Origin: HRBIN12 sp964447335
Lineage (GTDB): Bacteria > Actinomycetota > UBA4738 > HRBIN12
NCBI GenBank assembly: GCA_964447335.1
Contig: CAYUSA010000018.1
Location: 1 to 50,959 of the forward strand
Reading direction: 5' to 3'
Length of the DNA: 50,959 nt
The translations under genes were made by a program, and so were the position numbers. This document shows, piece after piece, positions 40,618 through 49,635 of the stretch (its first letter is position 1; each line of letters begins with the position of its first letter). Below the pieces are notes generated by a model, which was not told the origin of the DNA, searched no databases, and saw only the letters and a list, made by a program, of their open reading frames with translations.

Positions 40618-41597
40618 GGGGTCACCTCGGCGTGCTCGTCCCGGCGGACGAGCAGGCAGGCGGCGCGCCGGCCGTCGCCGGTGACGAACAGGTCGGGATC
40701 GATGTGCGGGCAGTCCTCGAACGCGAGGGGGCATCGCGGGTGGAACGAGCAGCCGCCCGGGACATTGCCGGGGAACGGCGGGTCGCCGGGGAGCCCCGAC
40801 GGGGCCAGACGGAAACGCCGGTCGCCGATCTGGGGGAAGGCGCCGGAGAGCGCGGTCGTGTACGGGTGCGCGGGGTTCTGGAACACCGGCACCGACGGGC
40901 CCTCCTCGACGATCTTGCCGGCGTACATGATCGCGAGCCGGTCGCAGACCTCGACGAGCACGGACAGGTCGTGGGTGATGAACAGCATCGCCAGTCCGAG
41001 CTCGCGCTGCAGCTCCTTCAGGAGCTGGAGCACCTGCGCCTGGACCATCACGTCGAGCGCGGTCGTGGGCTCGTCCGCGATCACGACGTCGGGGTTGCAG
41101 GCGAGCGCCATCGCGATCATCACGCGCTGCTTCTGCCCTCCCGAGAGCTCGTGCGGGTAGTCGCGAGCCCGGCGCGCCGGCAGGCCGACCTGCTCGAGCA
41201 GCGCCCCCGCGCGGACGATGGCCCCTCGCTCGTCCGCCTGGTTGTGGATCACGATCGCCTCGGCGATCTGGTTCCCGACCCGCTGCACGGGGTTGAGCGC
41301 GTGCATCGCGCCCTGGAAGATCACCGACATCGAGGACCAGCGAAGGGCCCGCAGACGCCCCGCCTTCATCGCCATGACGTCGTCGCCGTTCAGGAGCATC
41401 TGGCCGGTCACCCTGGTCTGCGGAGGGAGCAGGTGCAGCATCGCGTTCACGATGGTGGACTTGCCGCACCCGGACTCGCCGGCGAGGCCGAGCACCTCGC
41501 CCTTGTCGACGTCGAGGTCCACGCCGCGCACGGCCGGCACCGGGCCGGCCTGCGTGTGGTAGGTGACGGTCAGATCGCGGATCGAGAGCACGCTCAT
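40614..41597 (-). CDS. oppD: Peptide ABC transporter ATP-binding protein (OppD type)
   Basis: 327 aa. Walker A GESGCGKST, Q-loop VIFQGAMHALNPVQ, signature LSGGQKQR, Walker B VVIADEPTTALD, switch FITHDLSVLVEV, and a C-terminal cysteine tail (GGCSFHPRCPLAFEDCP). Forms the ATPase heterodimer with OppF. Eight nt separate it from the OppC-type gene. Confidence 0.9.
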   Translation of the reverse strand: MSVLSIRDLTVTYHTQAGPVPAVRGVDLDVDKGEVLGLAGESGCGKSTIVNAMLHLLPPQTRVTGQMLLNGDDVMAMKAGRLRALRWSSMSVIFQGAMHALNPVQRVGNQIAEAIVIHNQADERGAIVRAGALLEQVGLPARRARDYPHELSGGQKQRVMIAMALACNPDVVIADEPTTALDVMVQAQVLQLLKELQRELGLAMLFITHDLSVLVEVCDRLAIMYAGKIVEEGPSVPVFQNPAHPYTTALSGAFPQIGDRRFRLAPSGLPGDPPFPGNVPGGCSFHPRCPLAFEDCPHIDPDLFVTGDGRRAACLLVRRDEHAEVTP

Positions 41598-41604
41598 CGT
41601 CGGC

Positions 41605-42573
41605 TCAGCGCTCCCGCAGCTTCGGGTTGAGGATCTCGTCGAGCGCGAAGCCGCACATCGTGAACGCCAGGACCACGAACACGATCGCGAGCCCCGGCGG
41701 CATCAGCCACCACCACTTGCCCGTGGTCGCCGCGCCCGCGCTGAAGGCGAAGTCGAGCATCGTGCCCCACGAGATCGAGAGCGGATCCCCGAGGCCGAGG
41801 AACGAGAGCGTCGCCTCGGACAGGATCGCGATCGCGACCGTGAGGATCGTGTTGGCGAAGATCAGCGGGCCGACGTTCGGCAGGATGTGACGCGTGATCA
41901 GATGCCAGCTGCTCGCGCCGAGGGCTCGTGAGCGCTCCACGTACGGCCTCGTCTTGACAGAGAGGGCCTGGGCTCTCACGATCCGCGCCGTCCCGGGCCA
42001 GGACGTGATCCCGATGACGAAGATGATGACCGCGAGCGAGCGCCCGAGGACCGAGGCCAGGACGATCGCAAGCGCCAGCCACGGCAGGACGAGGAACCAG
42101 TCGGTGAGACGCATCAGCCCGGTCTCGAGCCAGCCGCCGTAGTAGCCGGCGGCGATGCCGATGAGGGCGCCGATCACCATCGAGAGCAGCGTGGCCGCCA
42201 GGCCGACGGTGAGCGAGATCCGCGCCCCCCACACGGTCATCGTGTAGACGGAGCGGCCGAGGTTGTCCGTGCCGAACCAGAACTCGCTGCTCGGCGGCTC
42301 GAGCGGTCCGCCCGTGCACGTGCACGTCGGATCCATCGTGGCCTTGTCGCTGATGAACGGCGCGAGGACGGCGACGAGCACGAAGAACACGAGGATGCCG
42401 AGACCCCACATCCCCATGGGGTTCTTGCGGTAGGTGGCGGCGATCCGGCGGAAGGCTCGCCGACGCCGCTGCCACACGATCCGTCGTGCGCTGGCCAGGT
42501 GCTCCGTCGTGGTGCCCTCGTCGATCGGTTCGACGGGACCCTCGGGAGCGGGGCCGATCCCTCCTGGGCGCAT
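41605..42573 (-). CDS. oppC: Peptide ABC transporter permease (OppC type)
   Basis: 322 aa. A cytoplasmic N-terminal extension is followed by TM1 (MGMWGLGILVFFVLVAVLAP), an external loop (FGTDNLGRSVYTMTVWGARI, characteristic of OppC/DppC) and five further helices. The EAA loop is YVERSRALGASSWHLITRHI, which docks on the ATPases. The external loop contains CTCTGG, two cysteines that could form a disulfide. Start and stop of oppB overlap in TGATG. Confidence 0.9.
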   Translation of the reverse strand: MRPGGIGPAPEGPVEPIDEGTTTEHLASARRIVWQRRRRAFRRIAATYRKNPMGMWGLGILVFFVLVAVLAPFISDKATMDPTCTCTGGPLEPPSSEFWFGTDNLGRSVYTMTVWGARISLTVGLAATLLSMVIGALIGIAAGYYGGWLETGLMRLTDWFLVLPWLALAIVLASVLGRSLAVIIFVIGITSWPGTARIVRAQALSVKTRPYVERSRALGASSWHLITRHILPNVGPLIFANTILTVAIAILSEATLSFLGLGDPLSISWGTMLDFAFSAGAATTGKWWWLMPPGLAIVFVVLAFTMCGFALDEILNPKLRER

Positions 42574-43562
42574 CAGGCGGCCCTCACGCGCGGGTCGAGG
42601 TACATGTACGTGATGTCCGCGATAAGGTTCGCGATGATCACCGCGGCCGAGAAGATGAGGAACAGGGCCTGGAGCACCGCGTAATCCTTCGCCTCGATCG
42701 ACTGGACCGTGAGGTAGCCGAGACCCGGCCACGAGAAGACGTACTCGACCGTGATCGCTCCGCCGAAGACGAACCCGAGCGAGAGCATCGTGAGCGTCCA
42801 CGTCGGGAGCAAGGCGTTGGGGACCACGTGGCGCCACAGCACCTTGTTCTCCCTGACGCCCTTCGCGCGGGCGGTCATCACGAAGTCGTCGGCCATCACG
42901 TCGATGAGCGAGTTGCGCATGATGAGGGCGTATTCACCCAGGTAGGCGATCGTGAGGACGGAGAACGGCAGCACCATGTGGTTGAGCACGTCGACCGCGT
43001 GTGCCATCCCCGTCAGGTCGGCCCCGAGGGTGTCGTAGCCGCCGGTCGGGAAGATCGCCGGGAACGGGCCGACGCCGCCCGCGAAGGCCATGAGCACGAG
43101 CATCCCGAACCAGAACTCCGGCATCGCATACACGAAGAGCGTGAATCCGAGCGATCCGTAGTCGCGCCACGTTCCTCGTCGCCAGCCGCTCCAGATGCCT
43201 ATCAACAGGCCGATCAGGATGGACGCGATGGTCGCGGGCCCGACGAGCAGGACCGTCTTCCACACCTTCTCACCGATCACCTCGGTGACCGCCTGGCCCT
43301 GGTAGGTGAACGAATCGCCGAAATCGAGCCGGAGGGTGTTGCCCATGTACGTGATGAACTGCTGGGGCAGCGGCTTGTCGAGCCCAAGGCGTTCCTTCTC
43401 CGCCTGCACGTTCTCCGGGTTGTAGGCCGAGGTGCCCCGCAGCAGGAGGGATGCCGGGTCGCCCGGCATGACGCGGAACAGGAAGAAGTTGAACACCAGC
43501 ACGAAGAGCAGGGTGAGGAACGCTTGGACGACCTTCCCCAGCAGGTATCCGCGCGTTCCCAC
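42573..43562 (-). CDS. oppB: Peptide ABC transporter permease (OppB type)
   Basis: 329 aa. The N-terminal TM and VFNFFLFRVMPGDPASLLLR are diagnostic of OppB/DppB, with LPQQFITYMGNTLRLDFGDS following, and the EAA loop DFVMTARAKGVRENKVLWRH. Six helices. GTG 43562 follows the binding-protein gene after 30 nt. Confidence 0.9.
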   Translation of the reverse strand: MGTRGYLLGKVVQAFLTLLFVLVFNFFLFRVMPGDPASLLLRGTSAYNPENVQAEKERLGLDKPLPQQFITYMGNTLRLDFGDSFTYQGQAVTEVIGEKVWKTVLLVGPATIASILIGLLIGIWSGWRRGTWRDYGSLGFTLFVYAMPEFWFGMLVLMAFAGGVGPFPAIFPTGGYDTLGADLTGMAHAVDVLNHMVLPFSVLTIAYLGEYALIMRNSLIDVMADDFVMTARAKGVRENKVLWRHVVPNALLPTWTLTMLSLGFVFGGAITVEYVFSWPGLGYLTVQSIEAKDYAVLQALFLIFSAAVIIANLIADITYMYLDPRVRAA

Positions 43563-43592
43563 CCCGTGCTCTTCCCGCTCCTCAGCTCGCTC

Positions 43593-45470
43593 CTACGCCT
43601 CTTCCTCTGCGGAGCGACGCCGTCGTCCCAACACGACCGCGGCCGCGATGATCACGACACCGGCGATGATGCCGATCCAGGCCACCGCGGGGATCCCCTT
43701 CTCGGTGGTGCTGGTTCCCCCGGCGCCGATCGGACGGATCGACCACCACACCTTGCTGGGGCCGCCCCAACCCTCGAGAGGGTCGCCGTCCGGCGCAGGC
43801 TGCGGCACGAAGCCGGTGAAGTGATCGCTCCGCCACGCCGACAGGATCGGGTCGTACCACATCACCGCGTAGGCCGCGTCCTCGTAGAAGATGCGCTGCA
43901 TCTCGTGCACGATCTCCCACCGCGCCTCGGGGTCGATGGTCGTCCGCTGCTCGTCGTAGAGCGCGTCGTACTTCGGGTTGCAGTAGTACGGGTCGTTGTT
44001 GCCGTAGCTGCTGCCGTCCGGGGGACGTGACTCGCAGGTGAACCACGAGAGGGCGGAGTCCGGGTCGGGGTCGGGGATCCAGCCCCAGGAGAACAGGTCG
44101 TACGTCCCCTCGTTGATGATGTCGCCCAGACGACCGGAGGTGACCACCTCCACGTTCGCCTGGATCCCGATCTCCTCCAGCCAGGGCTGGATGAACTGGG
44201 ACGCGTCGACCGATGTCTGCTCGTTCGACCGGACGAAGTAGCGGAACTCCAACGGCCGACCCGGGTCGAGCGATCCGGGAGGCATCTCGCGGATGCCGTC
44301 GCCGTCGGTGTCCTTGTATCCGGCATCCTCGAGGAGCTGAGCCGCGGCAGCGAGGTCGAACGCGAGGACCTCGTCGCCCTCGGGCTGCCATCTGGCGCCC
44401 ACGACGGACACGGGCGGGATGATCGAGTCACCCGGCAGACCGTATCCCTGGAGCACCCTGTCGGTCAGCGTCTGGCTGTCGATCGCCATGCGGATCGCTC
44501 GCCGGACGGTGACGTCGGTGAGGGCCGGGTGCCCGTCGCCGTGCGGCGTGTAGTAGTCGGTCTTGTCCTGGTATGCCGAGCCGGTGTTCATGCCGATCTC
44601 GGAGAAGGACGGGATGGTCCCCGCCATGGTCTCGATGCCCGGCTGGGCTGCCAGGTCGTCGTAGATGCTCGCCGAGCTCACGTACGCCAGGTCGATCTCG
44701 CCCTGCTTCAGCGCCTCGGCGAGCGCGTCCTCGTTCTTGTAGATCCGGTAGAAGATCTCGTCGACGTAGGGCTCCGGCCCCGTCCAGTACGGGTTCTGGA
44801 CCATGCGGATGTACTCGCCGGTCTTGAACTCCTCGATGACGAAGGGGCCGCTACCGACGTTCGGCACGTTCTCGAACTGCTTCGGCTTCTCGAGGTCCTC
44901 CCAGATGTGCTTCGGGAGGATGTAGTCGTACATGTATGCGACCTCGCCTGAGTAGAGGCTCGTCGGCGACTTCGAATGGAACTGGATCGTCGTGTCGTCC
45001 AGCGCCTCGACGTCGCCGTCGATCAGCGTGAGGTAGTTCTGCGGCAGGTAGGCATGGTTGCTCTTGTACAGGTTCAACGTGAACGCGACGTCCTCGGCCG
45101 TCAGCGGCTCCCCGTCGGACCACATGATCCCTTCCTTGATCGTGTACGTGAACGTCATGCCGTCCCCGCTGACCTCCACGTCCGTCACGAGACCGGATCC
45201 GGGACCCTTCGTGTTGTCGACGCCCAGGGTCTGGTCCCAATCGATCAGGAGGTGGTAGGTGGCGGTCCAGAAGTAGAACTCGATCGCCAGGTATCCGCTC
45301 ATCGGGTTCATCGTGAGCGGCTCGCCGGTACTGCCGAAGGTGAAGGTGACCTTCTCGTCCTTGCCACCTCCGCCGGTGTCCTCCTGCGCCACGGCGACCT
45401 GCACGAGACCGGCGCTCGTGAGCATGGTCCCGATGGCGAAGGCCAGTATCAGGCGCCACGTGGATCGCAT
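43593..45470 (-). CDS. oppA: Peptide ABC transporter substrate-binding protein with C-terminal membrane anchor
   Basis: 625 aa. A signal peptide (MRSTWRLILAFAIGTMLTSA, cleavage likely after VAQ/AVA) is followed by the SBP_bac_5 fold: EPLTMNPMSGYLAIEFYFWT, GDGMTFTYTIKEGIMWSDGE, NVPNVGSGPFVIEEFKTGEY, TVRRAIRMAIDSQTL and YDLFSWGWIPDPDPDS. There is no lipobox cysteine. Instead the C-terminus has one transmembrane helix (VAWIGIIAGVVIIAAAVVLG) and RRRRSAEEE, anchoring the protein outside-in. A strong AAGGAGGGG ribosome-binding site lies 5 nt before ATG 45470. The substrate is unknown; the neighbouring hydrolases suggest peptides or acylated amino acids. Confidence 0.9.
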   Translation of the reverse strand: MRSTWRLILAFAIGTMLTSAGLVQVAVAQEDTGGGGKDEKVTFTFGSTGEPLTMNPMSGYLAIEFYFWTATYHLLIDWDQTLGVDNTKGPGSGLVTDVEVSGDGMTFTYTIKEGIMWSDGEPLTAEDVAFTLNLYKSNHAYLPQNYLTLIDGDVEALDDTTIQFHSKSPTSLYSGEVAYMYDYILPKHIWEDLEKPKQFENVPNVGSGPFVIEEFKTGEYIRMVQNPYWTGPEPYVDEIFYRIYKNEDALAEALKQGEIDLAYVSSASIYDDLAAQPGIETMAGTIPSFSEIGMNTGSAYQDKTDYYTPHGDGHPALTDVTVRRAIRMAIDSQTLTDRVLQGYGLPGDSIIPPVSVVGARWQPEGDEVLAFDLAAAAQLLEDAGYKDTDGDGIREMPPGSLDPGRPLEFRYFVRSNEQTSVDASQFIQPWLEEIGIQANVEVVTSGRLGDIINEGTYDLFSWGWIPDPDPDSALSWFTCESRPPDGSSYGNNDPYYCNPKYDALYDEQRTTIDPEARWEIVHEMQRIFYEDAAYAVMWYDPILSAWRSDHFTGFVPQPAPDGDPLEGWGGPSKVWWSIRPIGAGGTSTTEKGIPAVAWIGIIAGVVIIAAAVVLGRRRRSAEEEA

Positions 45471-45679
45471 CGAGCCCCTCCTTCTCCCCCGACGGGCGTT
45501 CGTCGCCCTCGACTAAGTCCTACGCACTTTCGGCACGCGGAGGCCGGATGACCCCCGGTCACGCCCTGATCCAGAGTTGAGCGGACGCTCCCGACGGCGC
45601 CCCGCAAGGGGCCGCCGGGCGATGTATAGCACGGCGCCACTCACGCGTGCATCGGACCTTCGTCCCGAGCGACCACGGG

Positions 45680-46498
45680 TCAGGGCGCCGTCTCCTGGGG
45701 CGTCCATCGCACGGGCAGCGGCTTCTCGCGGAGCTCGTGGACGAACTCCATGCACTCCTGCACGGCGGCATCGAGCAGGATCTTGCCCTTCTCGGCCGTC
45801 GCCTTCGTCGCGGCACCGTGCACGCCGGTGTGGGACAGGGCGTTCCACCAGGGCATGATCTTCAGCGGCCCGTCGGACCAGTCCATCCAGGCGTGCTTGC
45901 CCTCCGGGTAGCTGTTCTCGTCCACCGCCTTGTCCATGAACACCGCGTCGGGGTCGAGGGCGAGGTAGATCGAGGTCTCGAGCTCGCACGCGTGCCCCAT
46001 GCCGCCGAGCTCGGAGTCGCGCACCTCGGCGATCACCTTCTGGGCGTCGGCGCCGGTGAGGTAGAAGGCCGCCGCGCAGAGCACGTCGGGGTGGTTGAGA
46101 CCGACCAGCCGCGATGCCATGTCGAGCAGCGGGATGTTCGAGCCGTGGCCGTTCAGGTACAGGATCCGCTTGAAGCCGTGGTGCGCGAGCGAGCGGCCGA
46201 CGTCGACGGCGTAGTCGACGAACGTCTTCCACCCGATGGTGATCGCCCCGGGGAAGTCCATGTGATGCGGGGTGTACCCGTGGACGAGCGGCGGCAGCAG
46301 CACGACCTCGTCGGTGAGCCGCTCGGCCGTGCGGCGGCAGATCTCGGCCGCGATCCTGCTGTCGGCGTCGAGCGGCAGGTGCGGCCCGTGGTCCTCGAGC
46401 GTCCCCGCGGGGATGAGGCAGACGCGGTCCTGCGCGGCGGCTTTGCGGACCTCGGGCCAGGTCAGGCGCTCGTAGAGCAGCGGGGTCGTCCATGCCAT
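45680..46498 (-). CDS. Creatininase-family metal-dependent amidohydrolase
   Basis: 272 aa. Metal ligands are visible in LIPAGTLEDHGPHLPLDAD (Glu35, His37, Asp46), ILYLNGHGSN and GMGHACELETS (second Glu). Members open cyclic amides or hydrolyse amide bonds (creatinine, formamides, MftE-type peptides). Substrate unknown. ATG 46498 has a GGAGG ribosome-binding site, and the gene follows the C45 gene after 36 nt. The following 209 nt up to the SBP gene hold no other gene that I can support; a TATACAT stretch near 45620 may be a -10 for the transporter. Confidence 0.86.
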   Translation of the reverse strand: MAWTTPLLYERLTWPEVRKAAAQDRVCLIPAGTLEDHGPHLPLDADSRIAAEICRRTAERLTDEVVLLPPLVHGYTPHHMDFPGAITIGWKTFVDYAVDVGRSLAHHGFKRILYLNGHGSNIPLLDMASRLVGLNHPDVLCAAAFYLTGADAQKVIAEVRDSELGGMGHACELETSIYLALDPDAVFMDKAVDENSYPEGKHAWMDWSDGPLKIMPWWNALSHTGVHGAATKATAEKGKILLDAAVQECMEFVHELREKPLPVRWTPQETAP

Positions 46499-46534
46499 CG
46501 TCGTTCCAGCCTCCTTCGTGGCGGACCGGCGGCG

Positions 46535-47638
46535 TCACAGGACGCCGGACAGGTCCACCTCCTCGTACTCGGTCTCGCAGGGGTTGCCGGGCGCGACCCA
46601 CATCCGCCCCTCGTGGAGGTCCGCGACCATCGAGAAGACGACCGCCGAGGCCTCCTCGCCCTCCTCGGGGTCCGGATGCAGGCAGATCGCCTGGGGGCTC
46701 GAGCCGTGATCGCGAAGGATGTCCATCACCTCGGGTACGCTCTGCGGCCGGCGCTCCGCGAGGAGCACGCGGAGCCGCTCGAGCCTCGCGACACTGCCGG
46801 CGGCCGGCTCGGGGCCGAGCGCAGCCAGGCGCTCGTCGAGGTAGTGGTTCGTGTGCGGCCCGGGCCCGTCGAGCACCGCGAGCTCGGCGCCCGTCGTCTC
46901 GACCGTGAGGGCGTCGCCGTTCGCGAACGCGTACACGTGCCCGTAGCCGCCGGCCCGCGCCGGGTGGCCAGCTCGCGCGATCGCGTCCTCGCGGTCCACC
47001 GCCTCGAGCGCGTGGCGCGAAACGAGCACGCGCGGCACCCCGACGCGGTCGTCGGATGCCGTCAGCGAGCCGATGCCCTGCGCACCACCGTGGTCGTTCA
47101 CGCCGACCGCGGGCAGGCAGCACACGATGGTCGGCGAGGCGACCGCGACGGGGCGGTCGTCGGGCAGGTCGAGCACGACCGCCGCGTTGCCCCGGTCCCC
47201 GGCCAGCCAGTGCTCACTGTGCGCGAGGATCGTCTTGTCCCCGGCCACGACGGTGAAGCTCGAGCAGCGTTCGGTACGCGGGGTCGGCGCCTCGAGGTAG
47301 CCCTCCTTGCGCTGCAGGAACAGGAGGCCGCCCTCCGGTGACTCGAGCATCGGCTCGAGCTCCTCGAAGGCGTTCACCGCGAACAGCTCGAGCACCGGCA
47401 CCATCGCGCCGACGGACATCCCCTTCAGCACCGCCATCGACGCGGGGAGCTGCGACTCGGCGGCGACGAGGAACGGGGTGAGCAGGTCCTGCAGCTGCTG
47501 CGAGGAGACGCCGCGCCGCGCGAGGTACCGGTGGTAGAAGTCGATCGACTCGTTGATCGGGTCGCGGAGCTCGCGACCGATCTGCTGACCTCGAGTCGCG
47601 GCGTCGCCCGTCGCGCGGACGACCCTCAGGTTCCCCAT
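46535..47638 (-). CDS. C45-family autoprocessing peptidase / acyltransferase
   Basis: 367 aa. It resembles acyl-CoA:6-aminopenicillanate acyltransferase (Ntn hydrolase): N-terminal domain GDAATRGQQIGRELRDPINE, then VLELFAVNAFEELEPM, and the likely autocatalytic cleavage site before Cys125 in RTERCSSFTVVAGDKTILAH, which becomes the N-terminal nucleophile. Later motifs: GVNDHGGAQGIGSL and TNHYLDERL. Such enzymes make or hydrolyse N-acyl amino acids or peptides. The start is ATG 47638 with GAAGGGGGCGAGG upstream. Clustered with a creatininase and two amidotransferase-fold hydrolases. Confidence 0.82.
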   Translation of the reverse strand: MGNLRVVRATGDAATRGQQIGRELRDPINESIDFYHRYLARRGVSSQQLQDLLTPFLVAAESQLPASMAVLKGMSVGAMVPVLELFAVNAFEELEPMLESPEGGLLFLQRKEGYLEAPTPRTERCSSFTVVAGDKTILAHSEHWLAGDRGNAAVVLDLPDDRPVAVASPTIVCCLPAVGVNDHGGAQGIGSLTASDDRVGVPRVLVSRHALEAVDREDAIARAGHPARAGGYGHVYAFANGDALTVETTGAELAVLDGPGPHTNHYLDERLAALGPEPAAGSVARLERLRVLLAERRPQSVPEVMDILRDHGSSPQAICLHPDPEEGEEASAVVFSMVADLHEGRMWVAPGNPCETEYEEVDLSGVL

Positions 47639-47662
47639 CCTCGCCCCCTTCGCGCGATGGTA
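47639..47662 (-). promoter_or_regulatory. -10 box and short leader of the C45 gene
   Basis: TACCAT (47662-47657) followed by 18 nt containing GAAGGGGGCGAGG, a ribosome-binding site, before ATG 47638. A leadered promoter inside the gene cluster. Confidence 0.4.
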
Positions 47663-47699
47663 GCCTGCGCCGCCCACCTCGGGACGCTGAGGGACGAGT

Positions 47700-47726
47700 G
47701 GCCCAGAGGCCTAGAGGCTCTGGGCC
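47700..47726 (-). terminator. Hairpin overlapping the stop of the class I amidotransferase-like gene
   Basis: GGCCCAGAG pairs with CTCTGGGCC (47700-47708 / 47718-47726), with an inner CCT/AGG, around the TAG stop at 47713-47711. No T-tract follows. It may partly terminate the upstream transcript ahead of the C45 promoter. Confidence 0.4.
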
Positions 47727-48439
47727 CGTTGCACGAACGCGTCGAACAGGCGCTGCTGGGCGGGATCCTCGTCGGCGGTGTCCTCCGGGTGCCACTGCAC
47801 GCCGAGGATCCATCCGTCTCCTCGACGCTCGATGGCCTCGACGAGGCCGTCGGCGCTCCTCGCGCTCTCGAGGAGTCCCTCGCCGACCCGGTCCACGCCC
47901 TGGTGATGGTGCGAGGAGCACGACAGCGTCGGTACGCCGACGGCCTCGGCCAGCCGACTTGCGGGGGCGACATCGACGTCGTGCAGGATCTCGTCCGCGA
48001 CGTTCGTCGTCCCGTGCTGCTGGAAGCGCTCTTCTTCCGGCAGGTGCTGGACGAGCGTGCCGCCGAACGCGACGTTCATGACCTGCATGCCCCGGCAGAT
48101 GCTGAGCGCCGGCATCCCCCGCCGGTCGGCCTCGAGCAGAAGGGCGATCTCGGCCTCGTCCCGGTCCGGCTCGAGCCCGGAGAGCGCGCCGTGCGGCTCC
48201 TGGCCGTACCGACGCGGCTCGACGTCGCCGCCGCCGACGAGCAGGAGGGCGTGGAAGCGCTCGAGCAGCTCGGCGGGGGTGCGGTCGTCGCCCGGCAGGA
48301 TCGGCGCCGGACGTCCGCCGGCGCGCCGGACGGCGTCGACGTAGGGGTCGGGCACGCCGTAGCCGCCGCTCCTCCAGTGGCTCACGCGGCCGGGGCGGAG
48401 GTGGGAGGCGACGACGGCGACCTCGGGACGGTCGCTCAC
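47711..48439 (-). CDS. Gamma-glutamyl-gamma-aminobutyrate hydrolase family (PuuD-like, class I glutamine amidotransferase fold)
   Basis: 242 aa. Nucleophile Cys115 in PALSICRGMQVMNVAFGGTL, and the His-Glu pair in ILGVQWHPEDT. HALLLVGGGDVEPRRYG is a PuuD/C26 signature, as is the CSSHHHQGVDRVGEGL loop. Family members cleave gamma-glutamyl amides. GTG start overlaps the stop of the next amidotransferase-like gene by 4 nt. Fits a cluster for amide breakdown. Confidence 0.87.
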   Translation of the reverse strand: MSDRPEVAVVASHLRPGRVSHWRSGGYGVPDPYVDAVRRAGGRPAPILPGDDRTPAELLERFHALLLVGGGDVEPRRYGQEPHGALSGLEPDRDEAEIALLLEADRRGMPALSICRGMQVMNVAFGGTLVQHLPEEERFQQHGTTNVADEILHDVDVAPASRLAEAVGVPTLSCSSHHHQGVDRVGEGLLESARSADGLVEAIERRGDGWILGVQWHPEDTADEDPAQQRLFDAFVQRAQSL

Positions 48440-49155
48440 GAGCCCTCCCGAGCGAGCTCCGCGAAGCGACGGAACAGCTCGCGCCCTCGCTCCTCGTGCT
48501 CAAGGATGTGCAGCGCGGCCTGCGCGCGGAGCTCGTCGGCCGACCTTCCCCAGGTCGCCCCGAGGTCGAGCTCGGCGTCGGCGATCTCGACCCACCGCCC
48601 GAGCTCGAGCGCGTCGAGCTCCTGGTGGAACTGGATCCCCCAGGCGCGCTCGCCGGCCCGGAACGCCTGGACGGCGATCCGGTCCCCGGTCGCGAGGAGC
48701 GTGGCGCCCTCGGGCAGCTCGTGGGTGTCCTCGTGCCACTGGAACACCATGTCGCCGTCGGCGAACAGGCCAAGGAGCGGATCGTCGGTCGCGTCGGCGG
48801 TCGGGCGCAGCGGCTCGAAACCGATCTCCCTCACCGGTGCCCTTACGACCGGTCGACCGAGCGCGCGGGCGAGGATCTGCGACCCGAGGCAGATGCCGAG
48901 GCACGGGACCCCGCGCTCGAGCGCCTGCCGCGCGTGCTCGCGCACGACCGCGAGGTGGGGGAACCGCTCCGTCTCGTCGACGTTCGCGGTTCCCCCGAAC
49001 AGCACCACCGCCGAGACCTCGTCGAGCGGCGGGAGCTCGGCGCCCGGTGCGGTCATGTTCACGGTGCGGAGGTCACAGCCCGTCCACGCGAGCGCTCCCG
49101 GCGCGACGCCGAAGGACTCGTGGTCGTCGTTGCCGACCAGCAGGACCGGCTTCAT
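48436..49155 (-). CDS. Type 1 glutamine amidotransferase-domain protein
   Basis: 239 aa. GATase fold similar to GuaA-like domains: VVLFGGTANVDETERFPHLA, nucleophile Cys89 in VPCLGICLGSQILARALG, oxyanion loop, and the His in WGIQFHQELDALELG. In most members a Glu follows the His by two residues; here HQE is compatible. It acts either alone as a glutaminase/peptidase or with an unknown partner. Translationally coupled to the PuuD-like gene. TAGACT lies 8 nt upstream of ATG 49155 (leaderless). First gene of the amide-hydrolysis run. Confidence 0.85.
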   Translation of the reverse strand: MKPVLLVGNDDHESFGVAPGALAWTGCDLRTVNMTAPGAELPPLDEVSAVVLFGGTANVDETERFPHLAVVREHARQALERGVPCLGICLGSQILARALGRPVVRAPVREIGFEPLRPTADATDDPLLGLFADGDMVFQWHEDTHELPEGATLLATGDRIAVQAFRAGERAWGIQFHQELDALELGRWVEIADAELDLGATWGRSADELRAQAALHILEHEERGRELFRRFAELAREGS

Positions 49156-49163
49156 GGGTCCGG

Positions 49164-49169
49164 AGTCTA
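49164..49169 (-). promoter_or_regulatory. -10 box (TAGACT) of the glutamine amidotransferase gene
   Basis: TAGACT ends 8 nt before ATG 49155; predicted leaderless start of the amide-hydrolysis run. It overlaps the last codons of the DUF1232 gene. Confidence 0.45.
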
Positions 49170-49595
49170 CGGGGCAGCCGCCCCGGCCTCGGGCGGCACA
49201 CCCGGCAGGCCGGCGACGCGCCAGAGCGTCGCGAGCCCCTCGTTGGTGCCCGGCCAGTGTCGCCGAACGGCGTCGGGCCCCGCTCGCCGGATCACCGACC
49301 GGAGTGCCGCGCCGGCGATCACGACGTCGTCCGCGTAGCCGATGACCGGCAGGAAGTCCGGCACCAGATCCAGCGGGAACACCAGATACGCGAGGAGCAG
49401 CCACAGCCGCACGCGGACCCCGCGGGGGAGCGAGGCGTCGGCGGCCAGCCGCCGCAGCAGACGGATGGCGTCGGGGAGGAGCCGCAGGGCTTCGCGGGCC
49501 GTGGCCTCCTCGGGCCGGCGCACGAGCAGGTACGCGACGAGCAGCAGCCAGGTGAGCGCGAGCGTTCCGACCACCGCGATCCCGACGCGCACCAT
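49167..49595 (-). CDS. DUF1232 (YkvA-like) membrane protein, 142 aa
   Basis: An N-terminal TM (VGIAVVGTLALTWLLLVAYL) and the DUF1232 core LLLAYLVFPLDLVPDFLPVI followed by YADDVVIAGAALRSV. Function of the family is unknown. GAGGGG precedes ATG 49595 at a suitable distance. It is divergent from the prenyltransferase-like gene. Confidence 0.82.
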   Translation of the reverse strand: MVRVGIAVVGTLALTWLLLVAYLLVRRPEEATAREALRLLPDAIRLLRRLAADASLPRGVRVRLWLLLAYLVFPLDLVPDFLPVIGYADDVVIAGAALRSVIRRAGPDAVRRHWPGTNEGLATLWRVAGLPGVPPEAGAAAP

Positions 49596-49623
49596 CCGTG
49601 TCCCCTCGTCCGCGTTCGGGTCC

Positions 49624-49629
49624 TATCAT
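49624..49629 (+). promoter_or_regulatory. -10 box (TATCAT) of the prenyltransferase-like gene
   Basis: TATCAT ends 6 nt before ATG 49636; predicted leaderless start. Confidence 0.5.
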
Positions 49630-49635
49630 CGGCGT

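Noticed and set aside
45449..45640. 63-codon minus-strand frame in the gap before oppA
   Set aside because: No ribosome-binding site, no signal or domain, and it overlaps the oppA start; composition is random-like.
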